Part shown: piece by piece, positions 1 through 5,104 of the stretch
Position numbering within the stretch: the stretch's first letter is position 1
Layout of the letters: each line of letters starts with the position of its first letter
NCBI GenBank assembly: GCA_007123655.1
Contig: SKKR01000378.1
Coordinates: forward strand, 1-6,215
DNA length: 6,215 nt
DNA from: Thermomicrobiaceae bacterium
GTDB taxonomy: Bacteria; Chloroflexota; Chloroflexia; Thermomicrobiales; Thermomicrobiaceae
Direction of reading: 5' to 3'
The notes under the pieces: generated by a model
Seen by the model: only the letters and a program-made list of their open reading frames with translations
The model's database searches: none
Told to the model about the DNA's origin: nothing
Position numbers and translations under genes: made by a program

Positions 1-1
1 C

Positions 2-259
2 GGTGCGTTTCCGATCCCGATTACCAGCGCGACGCTGCATCAAGGAATCGAATCGGCCAGGTCGCAATTGCCGGGAACGCACTACCAGGAGTGGGACGCC
101 GAAGGCAGGTCGATGTCGACTGACGAAGCGATTCAGGACGCGCTCGCGCTGGAGATCGCGTTCGAAGACGAATCCGGGAGTTCGGATGATGCCTTTCCTG
201 TGAGAGCTGAGCCAGGCACTTCGGAGTCACCTGAGACCGACCGGGATTCCACATACTGA
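2..259 (+). CDS. C-terminal end of a LuxR/MalT-like ATPase-type regulator (5' end outside window)
   Basis: An open frame enters from the left edge and stops with TGA at 257-259, giving 85 visible residues. The stretch ESARSQLPGTHYQEWDAEGR followed by SMSTDEAIQDAL resembles the pattern R-x-LG-x3-(F/Y)-x3-W-x2-GR-x-(M/L)-(S/T)-x-(D/E)-EA-(I/V)-x2-AL. I know that pattern from the end of the TPR-like region of large ATPase regulators (LuxR/MalT and related families, often with a winged-helix or BTAD domain) that are numerous in Chloroflexota and Actinobacteria. After it comes an acidic, low-complexity tail of about 30 residues and then the stop. There is no C-terminal LuxR helix-turn-helix, so any DNA-binding domain would have to be N-terminal and outside the window. 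The gene runs convergent to the acetyltransferase gene, with a 116-nt gap that shows only short inverted repeats and no convincing terminator. The family call rests on a short pattern. That this is a real coding end is more certain than the function. Confidence 0.5.
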   Translation, partial: GAFPIPITSATLHQGIESARSQLPGTHYQEWDAEGRSMSTDEAIQDALALEIAFEDESGSSDDAFPVRAEPGTSESPETDRDSTY

Positions 260-375
260 GCGAATCATTCCCGTAATGCACTCCGCGCCGGAAATCAGAC
301 CGGACCACGACGTGGCGGACTGGGTGCTCTCGCAAGAAGGCAGACGTCAGTGGAGCACATCGGGCGGCGACGTGC

Positions 376-876
376 CTACGGCTCCCGCAATCGTCCCATC
401 GCATAAGCATCGATATAGGAACCATCCCGGAATGCGAAGTCCTTCCGGGTTCCCTCGATGACGAAGCCGTGTGATTCGTAGAGGTGGACGCCGGCAGCGT
501 TATCAGTGTAGACATCGAGCTCCAGTCGATGCAGGTTGAGCCAGTTGTCGGAGAGATCGAGCAGTGACTCGAGGAGCGCCTTCCCGACGCCCCGACCCTG
601 GTAGTCGTCGTGCACCATCATCCCGATCTGGCCGACGTGGCGGCGCCTGTGCGGGGAGTCGATATGCACCGCCGCCATCCCGATGACCTCACCATCAAGC
701 TCCGCAACGAGTCGGAAGCTTCGATCGCTGGTTGTCGCAAGTCGCTCCTGCCAGGACGACCGAGACGGGTGCGGCATCTGCAGCGTTCCGTGCTGGACGG
801 CAGATCCGCGTGCAATTCGGAATATCGCAACCGCGTCTTCCGGCTCTACCGCTCGAATGATCAGATTCTCTGACAC
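376..876 (-). CDS. GNAT-family N-acetyltransferase, YhhY-like
   Basis: This 166-residue protein is a cytoplasmic acetyl-CoA-dependent N-acetyltransferase of the GNAT fold. Motif A, which binds the acetyl-CoA pyrophosphate, is visible as DDYQGRGVGKALL at about residues 90-102. Motif B lies near residues 126-143, with NAAGVHLYESHGFVIEGT. The N-terminal block TLQMPHPS...WQERLA (31-47) and the DNWL, ELDVYTDNA and DGSYIDAYAM blocks match my memory of E. coli YhhY, about 162 residues, reported as an L-amino-acid N-acetyltransferase. The exact substrate here is therefore inferred. The start is GTG at 876-874, preceded by an AGGA-type ribosome site about 7 nt upstream; the ATG at 883-881 is out of frame. 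The gene begins 8 nt after the stop of the DUF3891 gene and is almost certainly co-transcribed with it from the promoter near 1700. It ends with TAG and looks intact. Confidence 0.88.
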   Translation of the reverse strand: MSENLIIRAVEPEDAVAIFRIARGSAVQHGTLQMPHPSRSSWQERLATTSDRSFRLVAELDGEVIGMAAVHIDSPHRRRHVGQIGMMVHDDYQGRGVGKALLESLLDLSDNWLNLHRLELDVYTDNAAGVHLYESHGFVIEGTRKDFAFRDGSYIDAYAMGRLREP

Positions 877-884
877 GGCACATC

Positions 885-1646
885 CTACTCCGCGGTAACG
901 AGGTCAAACTGAAGCGTCTGCCACTCCGCCTTCTGCAAGGCGGACTGAAGCGTGATCTGGCGCTCGTAGCGGCCGGTCAGCCGGCGTCCCTCCACTACGA
1001 GCTGGACCTGTTCACGCGTGAACGGCCACGGGTCGACCCGCACCGTGCCATCCTCGTCCGGTGTCATCGTGTAGTCGCCGATCGTGATCCCATCGTCCGG
1101 CAGCCCACCGCACAGCATGAGCGACATGCCGTCCCAGGTACTGATCAGCCCACTGTTGCGATCCAGCACCTCGTCGGAGACGAACGGCTCGTAGCGCGGA
1201 CTCTCGGCGAGGCTCTCGATCAGTCGACCCTGAGCGGCTGCTTCCCGCCGGAGAAAGCCTTCGATCTGCTCCTTCTCCGCTCGCGGCGCGTCCTCAGCCG
1301 GACCATATCGCGCCAGAAGTCGCGTCCCGTGCCGGGAAATCAGCAGGGCCGCATAGCGATTGATTATGGTGGAGAATCGTCTGGCACGAGTCCAGATCTG
1401 GAGGTATTCACGGCGGGGAAGCTCACGAAACGTGTAGGGAACACCCGTTTCAGGGTTGAGCGTCGGATTACCCTCCCAGGTTTGCCAGCCGATGTCGTGA
1501 AGCTCGGCGGCCAGGCAGACTTCCTCGTACGGTTCGAAGGCGTGATCGTCGTCCGTTTTCCAGGCACGCGCGATCTGGCCTGACACCCAGGCGTGGGCGT
1601 TCTGTGAGATCAACAGGACGGCGTCTCCATCCGGACGTACCAGCAT
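885..1646 (-). CDS. DUF3891 family protein
   Basis: This 253-residue protein shows the hallmarks of the uncharacterised DUF3891 family. The N-terminal block VLLISQNAHAWVSGQIARAW (residues 10-29, His18) is followed by AAELHDIGWQTWEGNP (46-61, His50-Asp51, Trp54), then a TGVPYTF block and YAALLISRHGTRLL with His106. The spaced histidines and the HD pair recall HD-type metal-dependent phosphohydrolases, so a metal-binding hydrolase-like site is a reasonable inference; no reaction is established. No signal peptide or membrane segment is seen, so it is probably cytoplasmic. The ATG at 1646-1644 has a GAGGGG ribosome site about 8 nt upstream, and a TTGGGC/TATACT promoter lies 43-71 nt upstream. It is the first gene of a two-gene unit with the GNAT acetyltransferase 8 nt downstream. 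Length and ends are consistent with an intact family member. Confidence 0.8.
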   Translation of the reverse strand: MLVRPDGDAVLLISQNAHAWVSGQIARAWKTDDDHAFEPYEEVCLAAELHDIGWQTWEGNPTLNPETGVPYTFRELPRREYLQIWTRARRFSTIINRYAALLISRHGTRLLARYGPAEDAPRAEKEQIEGFLRREAAAQGRLIESLAESPRYEPFVSDEVLDRNSGLISTWDGMSLMLCGGLPDDGITIGDYTMTPDEDGTVRVDPWPFTREQVQLVVEGRRLTGRYERQITLQSALQKAEWQTLQFDLVTAE

Positions 1647-1688
1647 TTCTCACCCCTCTGAATCAACTCCCTGTCTTCCGCAACCGAG

Positions 1689-1717
1689 AGTATATCCGCC
1701 AGGTTCGAAACGCCCAA
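1689..1717 (-). promoter_or_regulatory. sigma70-like promoter for DUF3891-GNAT operon
   Basis: Reading the minus strand, TTGGGC (1717-1712) and TATACT (1694-1689) are separated by exactly 17 nt. The -10 matches the TATAAT consensus at 5 of 6 positions and the -35 begins with TTG. Transcription would begin near 1682, leaving a leader of about 35 nt with the GAGGGG ribosome site before the DUF3891 ATG. The call is by sequence pattern only. Confidence 0.5.
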
Positions 1718-1724
1718 TAACAGC

Positions 1725-1758
1725 TGATCCGGGGTGATGGAACCGTCACCCCGGATCA
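1725..1758. repeat. perfect 13-bp inverted repeat, possible hairpin or operator
   Basis: The arms TGATCCGGGGTGA (1725-1737) and TCACCCCGGATCA (1746-1758) are exact reverse complements separated by 8 nt (TGGAACCG). The stem is G+C-rich and would form a very stable hairpin on either strand. Neither side has a long T tract; on the minus strand the stem is followed by CTGTTATT, so a classical intrinsic terminator is only partly supported. It ends 8 nt upstream of the -35 of the DUF3891 promoter. It could therefore insulate that promoter from upstream transcripts or serve as a dyad binding site for a regulator. Confidence 0.7.
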
Positions 1759-1759
1759 C

Positions 1760-2201
1760 TCAGAGACGTGCTTGAGAAACGTGGTACCGGCGACTATCGC
1801 CAGCGCTGTGCGTTCTTAGACATCAACTTCGACCTTTCACTCTCGGTCACAACGTACGTCCAGTCCAACCTTGCAGGTCGGAAGGAAACGTGGAACGGCG
1901 TGAAACGAACGCTACCTCCTTTCGGATGTCGTGTTCGAGACCAGCGTTCCTGTTGTGACAGCAATGCAAGATCGAGCTGTCAGCGGCCGGTTACGCCACT
2001 TGCTCCCCTGACGACGTGGGCGTCCAGACTTGCCGTCAGGATCATCACATCCGCTGGTCGTTCAATCGGGTCACGAAGTCGATCGAGCAGACTCCGCGAC
2101 TCTGATTCATAGAGTACGCCCGATTACGACCGGTCTGTATCCCACAACGGTCCGATCACGGCGTCCTCGGAGTACCAGCATCACATGACCTGAGTACCGG
2201 C
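1760..2201. other. about 440-bp stretch with no supportable gene
   Basis: This gap lies between the inverted repeat and the end of the MOSC-like gene. A 114-codon GTG frame on the plus strand (1768-2112) has a poorly defined ribosome site, a Cys/Arg/Ser-rich second half and no recognisable domain. On the minus strand 2123-1980 is a 47-codon open stretch bounded by stops, with a protein-like middle (LLDRLRDPIERPADVMILTA) but no good start. It could be chance in G+C-rich DNA or a decayed gene fragment. At 1780-1790 the plus strand has GTGGTACC, a partial likeness to a T-box core, but no T-box architecture or downstream aminoacyl-tRNA synthetase gene is present. I see no tRNA-like cloverleaf here. 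Confidence 0.5.
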
Positions 2202-2810
2202 TTACTCCCGAAACGCGCGGACCTGATCGCCGGTTTCCACGGTGACCGGCGCGCCGAGGTAGGTGGCGTAGTACCCCCGCATCCCGAACCGCAGGAACTC
2301 CAGCGTTTCGGTGACGGACGCGTCCGGGCGCTCGTTCGCCGGGTATCGCATGGCGAACCGGGTGAATTCCACACACGGCTCGGCAGCCCGGATATTGACG
2401 AGTTCGACGACCTCGCCGTTGGCGCGCTCAATCCTCAGGCGCTCGGGGAGATTGTCGCTGGTAAACGTTCGATCTGTCTCCACGAGGATATTCTCACCGG
2501 CGAGTCCGTTCGCCAGATGCTCCCCGACTCGGGACCGCATAAGATCATAGTGAGAGACGAAGCCGATGGAGATACCGTTGTCACCATCGCGGTTCTTGGA
2601 CATTGGATGCTCGGCGTGGTGCACGTCCAGGATCCGGTCGCCCTGATCGTCCCATCCCACGACACCACCTGGATCCAGACTCAACTGTCTGACCACGCGG
2701 ATCGGCGCTGGGTCGTAGTGCCGGTCCCGACCCTCGCCGACTTTCAGGCTGGACTGTTGGACCTGAAGTTGTGTGATGGTGCCGAGTTCTATGTCGGTGC
2801 ACTCACTCAA
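2202..2810 (-). CDS. MOSC domain-like protein
   Basis: This 202-residue protein follows the MOSC (molybdenum cofactor sulfurase C-terminal) layout. It opens with a GTITQLQVQQSSLK strand. A variable middle carries LDVHHAEHPMSKNRDGDNGISIGF (about 61-84). Then come LAGENILVE (103-111), a candidate sulfur-carrying cysteine in EPC (Cys146), the RGYYATYLGAP block (178-187) and a terminal GDQV (194-197). MOSC proteins are thought to bind sulfur or metal-sulfur groups through the conserved cysteine; YiiM and YcbX are studied members. The substrate here is unknown. The start is a TTG at 2810-2808 supported by GGGAG seven nt upstream; no ATG or GTG fits the conserved N-terminus better. The gene is divergent from the DUF4258 gene with only 42 nt between them, so the two promoters must overlap. 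It ends with TAA at 2204-2202. Confidence 0.65.
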   Translation of the reverse strand: MSECTDIELGTITQLQVQQSSLKVGEGRDRHYDPAPIRVVRQLSLDPGGVVGWDDQGDRILDVHHAEHPMSKNRDGDNGISIGFVSHYDLMRSRVGEHLANGLAGENILVETDRTFTSDNLPERLRIERANGEVVELVNIRAAEPCVEFTRFAMRYPANERPDASVTETLEFLRFGMRGYYATYLGAPVTVETGDQVRAFRE

Positions 2811-2817
2811 TTCAGAA

Positions 2818-2822
2818 CTCCC
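2818..2822 (-). promoter_or_regulatory. ribosome-binding site fixing the TTG start of the MOSC-like gene
   Basis: On the minus strand GGGAG lies 7 nt before the TTG at 2810-2808. This is a good Shine-Dalgarno match at normal spacing and is the main reason to accept TTG as the start, since no in-frame ATG or GTG occurs before the conserved GTITQLQV segment. Confidence 0.6.
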
Positions 2823-2837
2823 GAATCTATAGCCTCG

Positions 2838-2846
2838 TGTTATGAT
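2838..2846 (+). promoter_or_regulatory. extended -10 promoter, probably leaderless, for the DUF4258/DUF2283 pair
   Basis: The plus strand reads TGTTATGAT at 2838-2846, that is TGn followed directly by TATGAT (5 of 6 to TATAAT). No good -35 is visible 16-18 nt upstream, which suits an extended -10. The last base of the hexamer is 6 nt before the A of the ATG at 2853, so transcription would begin at or within a base or two of the start codon. There is no Shine-Dalgarno sequence before that ATG. Together these facts suggest a leaderless mRNA. Confidence 0.5.
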
Positions 2847-2852
2847 GCCTCA

Positions 2853-3110
2853 ATGAGCCACGAATACTCAACCTTCGAGTTCGATCCGCACGCCTGGAAG
2901 CGCATGCGTGAACGCAGTATATCCAGACGCCAGGTAATTCGTACAATTCAGAATCCAGATCGCGTTTACTCTGGCCATAGCGGACGGCTTATTGCAGAGT
3001 ACACCACCGAGTTCGGCAACACACTTTCTGTTGTCTTTGAGGAACACCGAAGCGACGAGGAAACCGTAGCACGCATCATCACAGTCATTCGAAAGGGGCG
3101 CACGAGATGA
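2853..3110 (+). CDS. DUF4258 protein, candidate toxin
   Basis: An 85-residue small basic protein of the DUF4258 family. Visible features are FEFDPHAWKRMRERSISRRQ (8-27), the NPDRVY turn near residue 34, the strand GNTLSVVFEEH and the closing IITVIRKG. This is the usual HAxxRMxxR...V...NP...VI(T/V)V pattern of a family whose compact alpha-beta fold is regarded as related to RelE/HigB-type mRNA-interferase toxins. Toxin activity is inferred from family and gene arrangement. The ATG at 2853 begins at the conserved region; the frame is open far upstream but has no usable nearby start, and the upstream part is antisense to the MOSC-like gene. Its TGA overlaps the ATG of the next gene (ATGA), implying coupled translation. 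Local G+C is about 53% by hand count over 2881-3060, against about 73% in a lipA sample (4561-4620), hinting at a different origin. Confidence 0.75.
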   Translation: MSHEYSTFEFDPHAWKRMRERSISRRQVIRTIQNPDRVYSGHSGRLIAEYTTEFGNTLSVVFEEHRSDEETVARIITVIRKGRTR

Positions 3111-3337
3111 AGTTTGAACTGAGTTCTACGGCAAATGCTCTCTACATCTACGCCAATCCGGGTGAGGTCGCCGAAACACTCGAGGTCGGTCCTGACGTCT
3201 ACATGGACGTGGACGAGAATGGCCGGATCATCGGGATCGAGTTCCTGGATCCCGACTACCTGATCCAGTTCATCCGCGAGCGCGGTGGGGAACTCGATCT
3301 GGACAAACCGGTCTCCCGGGAAGAGGCGATCAGCTAG
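3107..3337 (+). CDS. DUF2283 protein, candidate antitoxin
   Basis: This 76-residue acidic protein belongs to the DUF2283 family. The ANALYIYA strand (9-16), DVYMDVDENGRIIGIEFLDP (30-49) and the short C-terminal helix are the family signature. The ATG at 3107 overlaps the DUF4258 stop by four bases, and an AAAGGGG ribosome site (3092-3098) inside the upstream gene sits 8 nt before it. DUF4258 and DUF2283 genes are commonly found side by side, and the acidic partner of a small basic protein fits the role of a neutralising antitoxin. No DNA-binding domain is visible, so any autoregulation would be unusual or indirect. The order toxin-then-antitoxin would be as in higBA. The gene ends with TAG at 3335-3337 and overlaps the convergent end of lipB by 8 bp. 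Confidence 0.75.
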   Translation: MKFELSSTANALYIYANPGEVAETLEVGPDVYMDVDENGRIIGIEFLDPDYLIQFIRERGGELDLDKPVSREEAIS

Positions 3338-4046
3338 CCGGCGCAGATGCTTTGCCGGACTCGTCTGCTTCCGCCCGCAGTGACGCGAGGTCCTTGCCGC
3401 CGTCCGGTACTCGCTCGAACTTCCCCGCCATCTCGCTAACGATACGCTCCTTCACTTCGCCAGTGGCAACCGTCCGGCGAAGCTCTCGCCGTATCGACGT
3501 CGCGCCGGATCCCGGGATGCCGCACGGGATCATATAGTCGAAGTACCTCAGATCGGGATCGATGTTCAGCGCGAAGCCGTGATAGGTCACTCGCCGGGAG
3601 ACCGCGACCCCGATCGCCGCGATCTTCCGCCCGTGCACCCAGACACCGGGTTTCCCCTGCGCCGGCTCTCCTGAAATCCCGAAGCCTGACAACACACCGA
3701 TCACCGCGGCTTCCAGGTTCCCAACGAACCGTCGCAACCCCCGCTCTTCCCGGCCAAGATCCATGATCAGGTAGCCAACGAGTTGACCCGGCCCATGAAA
3801 CGTGATGTCCCCGCCCCGGTCGACCTCGTAGCAACGCGCACCGATCCGGTCAAGCGTCGCCTGATCGATCAGCAGGTTCGACCGGCTGCCTCGCCGGCCG
3901 ATCGTATACGTGGGCGGGTGCTCGGTCAGGACCAGCGTGTCAGAGATCACCTCATCACGCCGCAGGCGCGCCAGCGACTTCTGGAGTGACCAGGCATCGA
4001 GATAGTCGAGCATCCCGGCGTCGACGACCGATAGCTCCCGGCTCAT
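3330..4046 (-). CDS. lipB: octanoyltransferase (lipoyl(octanoyl) transferase)
   Basis: LipB transfers the octanoyl group from octanoyl-acyl carrier protein to the lipoyl-lysine of E2 and GcvH domains in the cytoplasm. This is the first step of lipoate synthesis. The 238-residue protein has the N-terminal HPPTYTIGRRG block (43-53), the signature RGGDITFHGPGQLVGYLI (77-94), the catalytic lysine in GRKIAAIGVAV (Lys141), YHGFALNI (155-162) and the catalytic cysteine in IPCGI (Cys175). The ATG at 4046-4044 lies 26 nt after the lipA stop, so it is probably translated from a lipA-lipB message. A weak AGGA-type site is present upstream, so the downstream gene may depend partly on coupling. The C-terminus is slightly longer than in E. 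coli LipB and ends in a Lys/Ala/Ser-rich tail. Its stop overlaps the convergent DUF2283 gene by 8 bp. Confidence 0.97.
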   Translation of the reverse strand: MSRELSVVDAGMLDYLDAWSLQKSLARLRRDEVISDTLVLTEHPPTYTIGRRGSRSNLLIDQATLDRIGARCYEVDRGGDITFHGPGQLVGYLIMDLGREERGLRRFVGNLEAAVIGVLSGFGISGEPAQGKPGVWVHGRKIAAIGVAVSRRVTYHGFALNIDPDLRYFDYMIPCGIPGSGATSIRRELRRTVATGEVKERIVSEMAGKFERVPDGGKDLASLRAEADESGKASAPAS

Positions 4047-4072
4047 CAGTGCCTGCCGTTCCTCTCTCTGGG

Positions 4073-5026
4073 CTATGCCTGCAACCGCCCGGATTTCTCC
4101 GCGCGCATCCGGCGGAGTTCCGCGAGCTGGTCCCCGGCATGGTAGGAGGAGCGCACCATCGGCCCGGACTCGACATGCCCGAACCCCAGCCCTTCCCCGA
4201 TCTCTTTCAACTCCCCGAACTCTTCCGGCGTCCAGTAGCGATGCAACGGGTAATGGCGCTTCGACGGCGGCAGGTATTGCCCCAGCGTCAGGATATCTAC
4301 GTCCCGTTCTCGCATCTCGTGCATGACCTCGATGACTTCATCCCGGCTCTCGCCCAGTCCAACCATCAGGCCGGACTTGGTGATCATGTCCGGATCGCGA
4401 CGGCGCGCCTCGGCGAAGAAGTCCAGGCTCCGCTGGTAGTCGCTCCAGGGCTGCACTGGCTTAAACAGGCGCGGTACGGTCTCGATGTTGTGGTTGAGCA
4501 CGTCCGGTTTCGCGTCCAGCACGGTCTGAAGCGCGTCCCAGTTTCCCATGAAGTCCGGTGTCAGGACCTCGACGCCGCACTCGGGCAGGCGGCCGCGGAT
4601 CTCCCGGATCGTCTCGGCGAAAATCCAGGCGCCGCCGTCCGGCAGTTCGTCCCGGTTTACGGAGGTCACCACCGCGAACTTGAGCCCCATTTGCTCCACG
4701 GCGTCCGCCACTTTGGCCGGCTCCGTCTCGTCAACCGTGTTCGGCCGGCCCCAGGCGACACTGCAGAACCGGCACGCCCGGCTGCACCGGTCCCCGAGAA
4801 TCATGAAGGTAGCGGTCCGTTTGCTCCAGCACTCGTAGATGTTCGGACAGCGTGCCTCCTCGCAGACGGTGTGAAGTCCACGGGATCGCATGATCTGCTT
4901 GAGTTCGATGTAGTTGCTGGAGTGATTCCGCCGGACCTTGAACCAGTCCGGTTTCTTGCCAATCAATAGCGGCTGACGTTCTCCGGAGACCAACGTGACC
5001 CTCTCATCCTTGCGCGGACAGTGCAA
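4073..5026 (-). CDS. lipA: lipoyl synthase, radical SAM enzyme
   Basis: LipA inserts sulfur at C6 and C8 of the octanoyl group on lipoyl domains, using S-adenosylmethionine and two 4Fe-4S clusters. The auxiliary cluster motif C-x4-C-x5-C is at Cys55, Cys60 and Cys66 (CEEARCPNIYEC). The radical-SAM motif CxxxCxxC is at Cys81, Cys85 and Cys88 (CSRACRFC). VTSVNRDELPDGGA, VLNHNIETV, KSGLMVGLGE and the terminal RSSYHA serine that completes auxiliary-cluster ligation are all present. The length of 317 residues is normal. The start is uncertain: TTG at 5026 has AAAGGGG only 4 nt away, while TTG at 4993 (codon 12) has GAGAGGG 5 nt away and gives an N-terminus nearer the conserved KPDWFKV block. It is followed by lipB after 26 nt and preceded by the DUF916 gene with a 78-nt gap that may hold a weak promoter. 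Confidence 0.98.
   Translation of the reverse strand: MHCPRKDERVTLVSGERQPLLIGKKPDWFKVRRNHSSNYIELKQIMRSRGLHTVCEEARCPNIYECWSKRTATFMILGDRCSRACRFCSVAWGRPNTVDETEPAKVADAVEQMGLKFAVVTSVNRDELPDGGAWIFAETIREIRGRLPECGVEVLTPDFMGNWDALQTVLDAKPDVLNHNIETVPRLFKPVQPWSDYQRSLDFFAEARRRDPDMITKSGLMVGLGESRDEVIEVMHEMRERDVDILTLGQYLPPSKRHYPLHRYWTPEEFGELKEIGEGLGFGHVESGPMVRSSYHAGDQLAELRRMRAEKSGRLQA
4999..5005 (-). promoter_or_regulatory. alternative ribosome site for an internal lipA start
   Basis: On the minus strand GAGAGGG at 5005-4999 precedes an in-frame TTG at 4993-4991 by 5 nt. Starting there removes 11 residues (MHCPRKDERVT) and leaves a protein beginning with VSGERQPLLIG after the initiator, closer to the usual LipA N-terminus. 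The upstream TTG at 5026 has AAAGGGG (5037-5031) only 4 nt away, so both starts are possible. Confidence 0.35.
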
Positions 5027-5056
5027 CCGGCCCCTTTGACCGGCAACGTTTGCGAC

Positions 5057-5085
5057 AGGGTACGGAATGGTGGCCCGCGGTGCAA
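5057..5085 (-). promoter_or_regulatory. possible lipA-lipB promoter
   Basis: In the 78-nt gap upstream of lipA the minus strand reads TTGCAC (5085-5080), then 17 nt, then TACCCT (5062-5057). The -35 matches TTGACA at 5 of 6 positions if one substitution is allowed (TTGCAC against TTGACA gives 4 strict matches). The -10 matches TATAAT at only 3 of 6. A start near 5050 would give a leader of about 24 nt before the first lipA TTG. This is weak evidence; lipA could instead be read through from the upstream surface-protein gene. Confidence 0.25.
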
Positions 5086-5104
5086 CTCCGGAAAAAGGTG
5101 CCGG

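Noticed and set aside
305..358. Short dyads CCACG/CGTGG and GTGCTC/GAGCAC between the convergent genes, as a terminator
   Set aside because: Stems of 5-6 bp with a 1-nt or 23-nt loop and no T tract; not a credible terminator.
1702..1714. GGTTCGAAACGCC as a tRNA T-loop or a tRNA-derived attachment site
   Set aside because: No acceptor stem, D-arm or anticodon arm can be folded around it on either strand.
1778..1792. T-box-like core GTGGTACC
   Set aside because: No specifier stem-loop, no terminator/antiterminator pair and no downstream synthetase or amino-acid gene on that strand.
1768..2112. 114-codon plus-strand open frame
   Set aside because: GTG start with a poorly defined ribosome site, composition in the second half is Cys/Ser/Arg-rich as in out-of-frame translation, and no domain is recognised; kept only as part of the unexplained gap.
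2517..2852. Upstream extension of the DUF4258 frame
   Set aside because: It runs antisense to the MOSC-like gene, and DUF4258 similarity begins only at the ATG at 2853, next to its promoter.
3986..4969. 327-codon plus-strand open frame opposite lipA
   Set aside because: It is the antisense shadow of lipA, whose cluster-binding motifs and conserved blocks leave no doubt about the coding strand.
5027..5043. CCGG...CCGG around the lipA ribosome site as a possible regulatory hairpin
   Set aside because: Only 4-bp self-complementary arms; expected by chance in such G+C-rich DNA.
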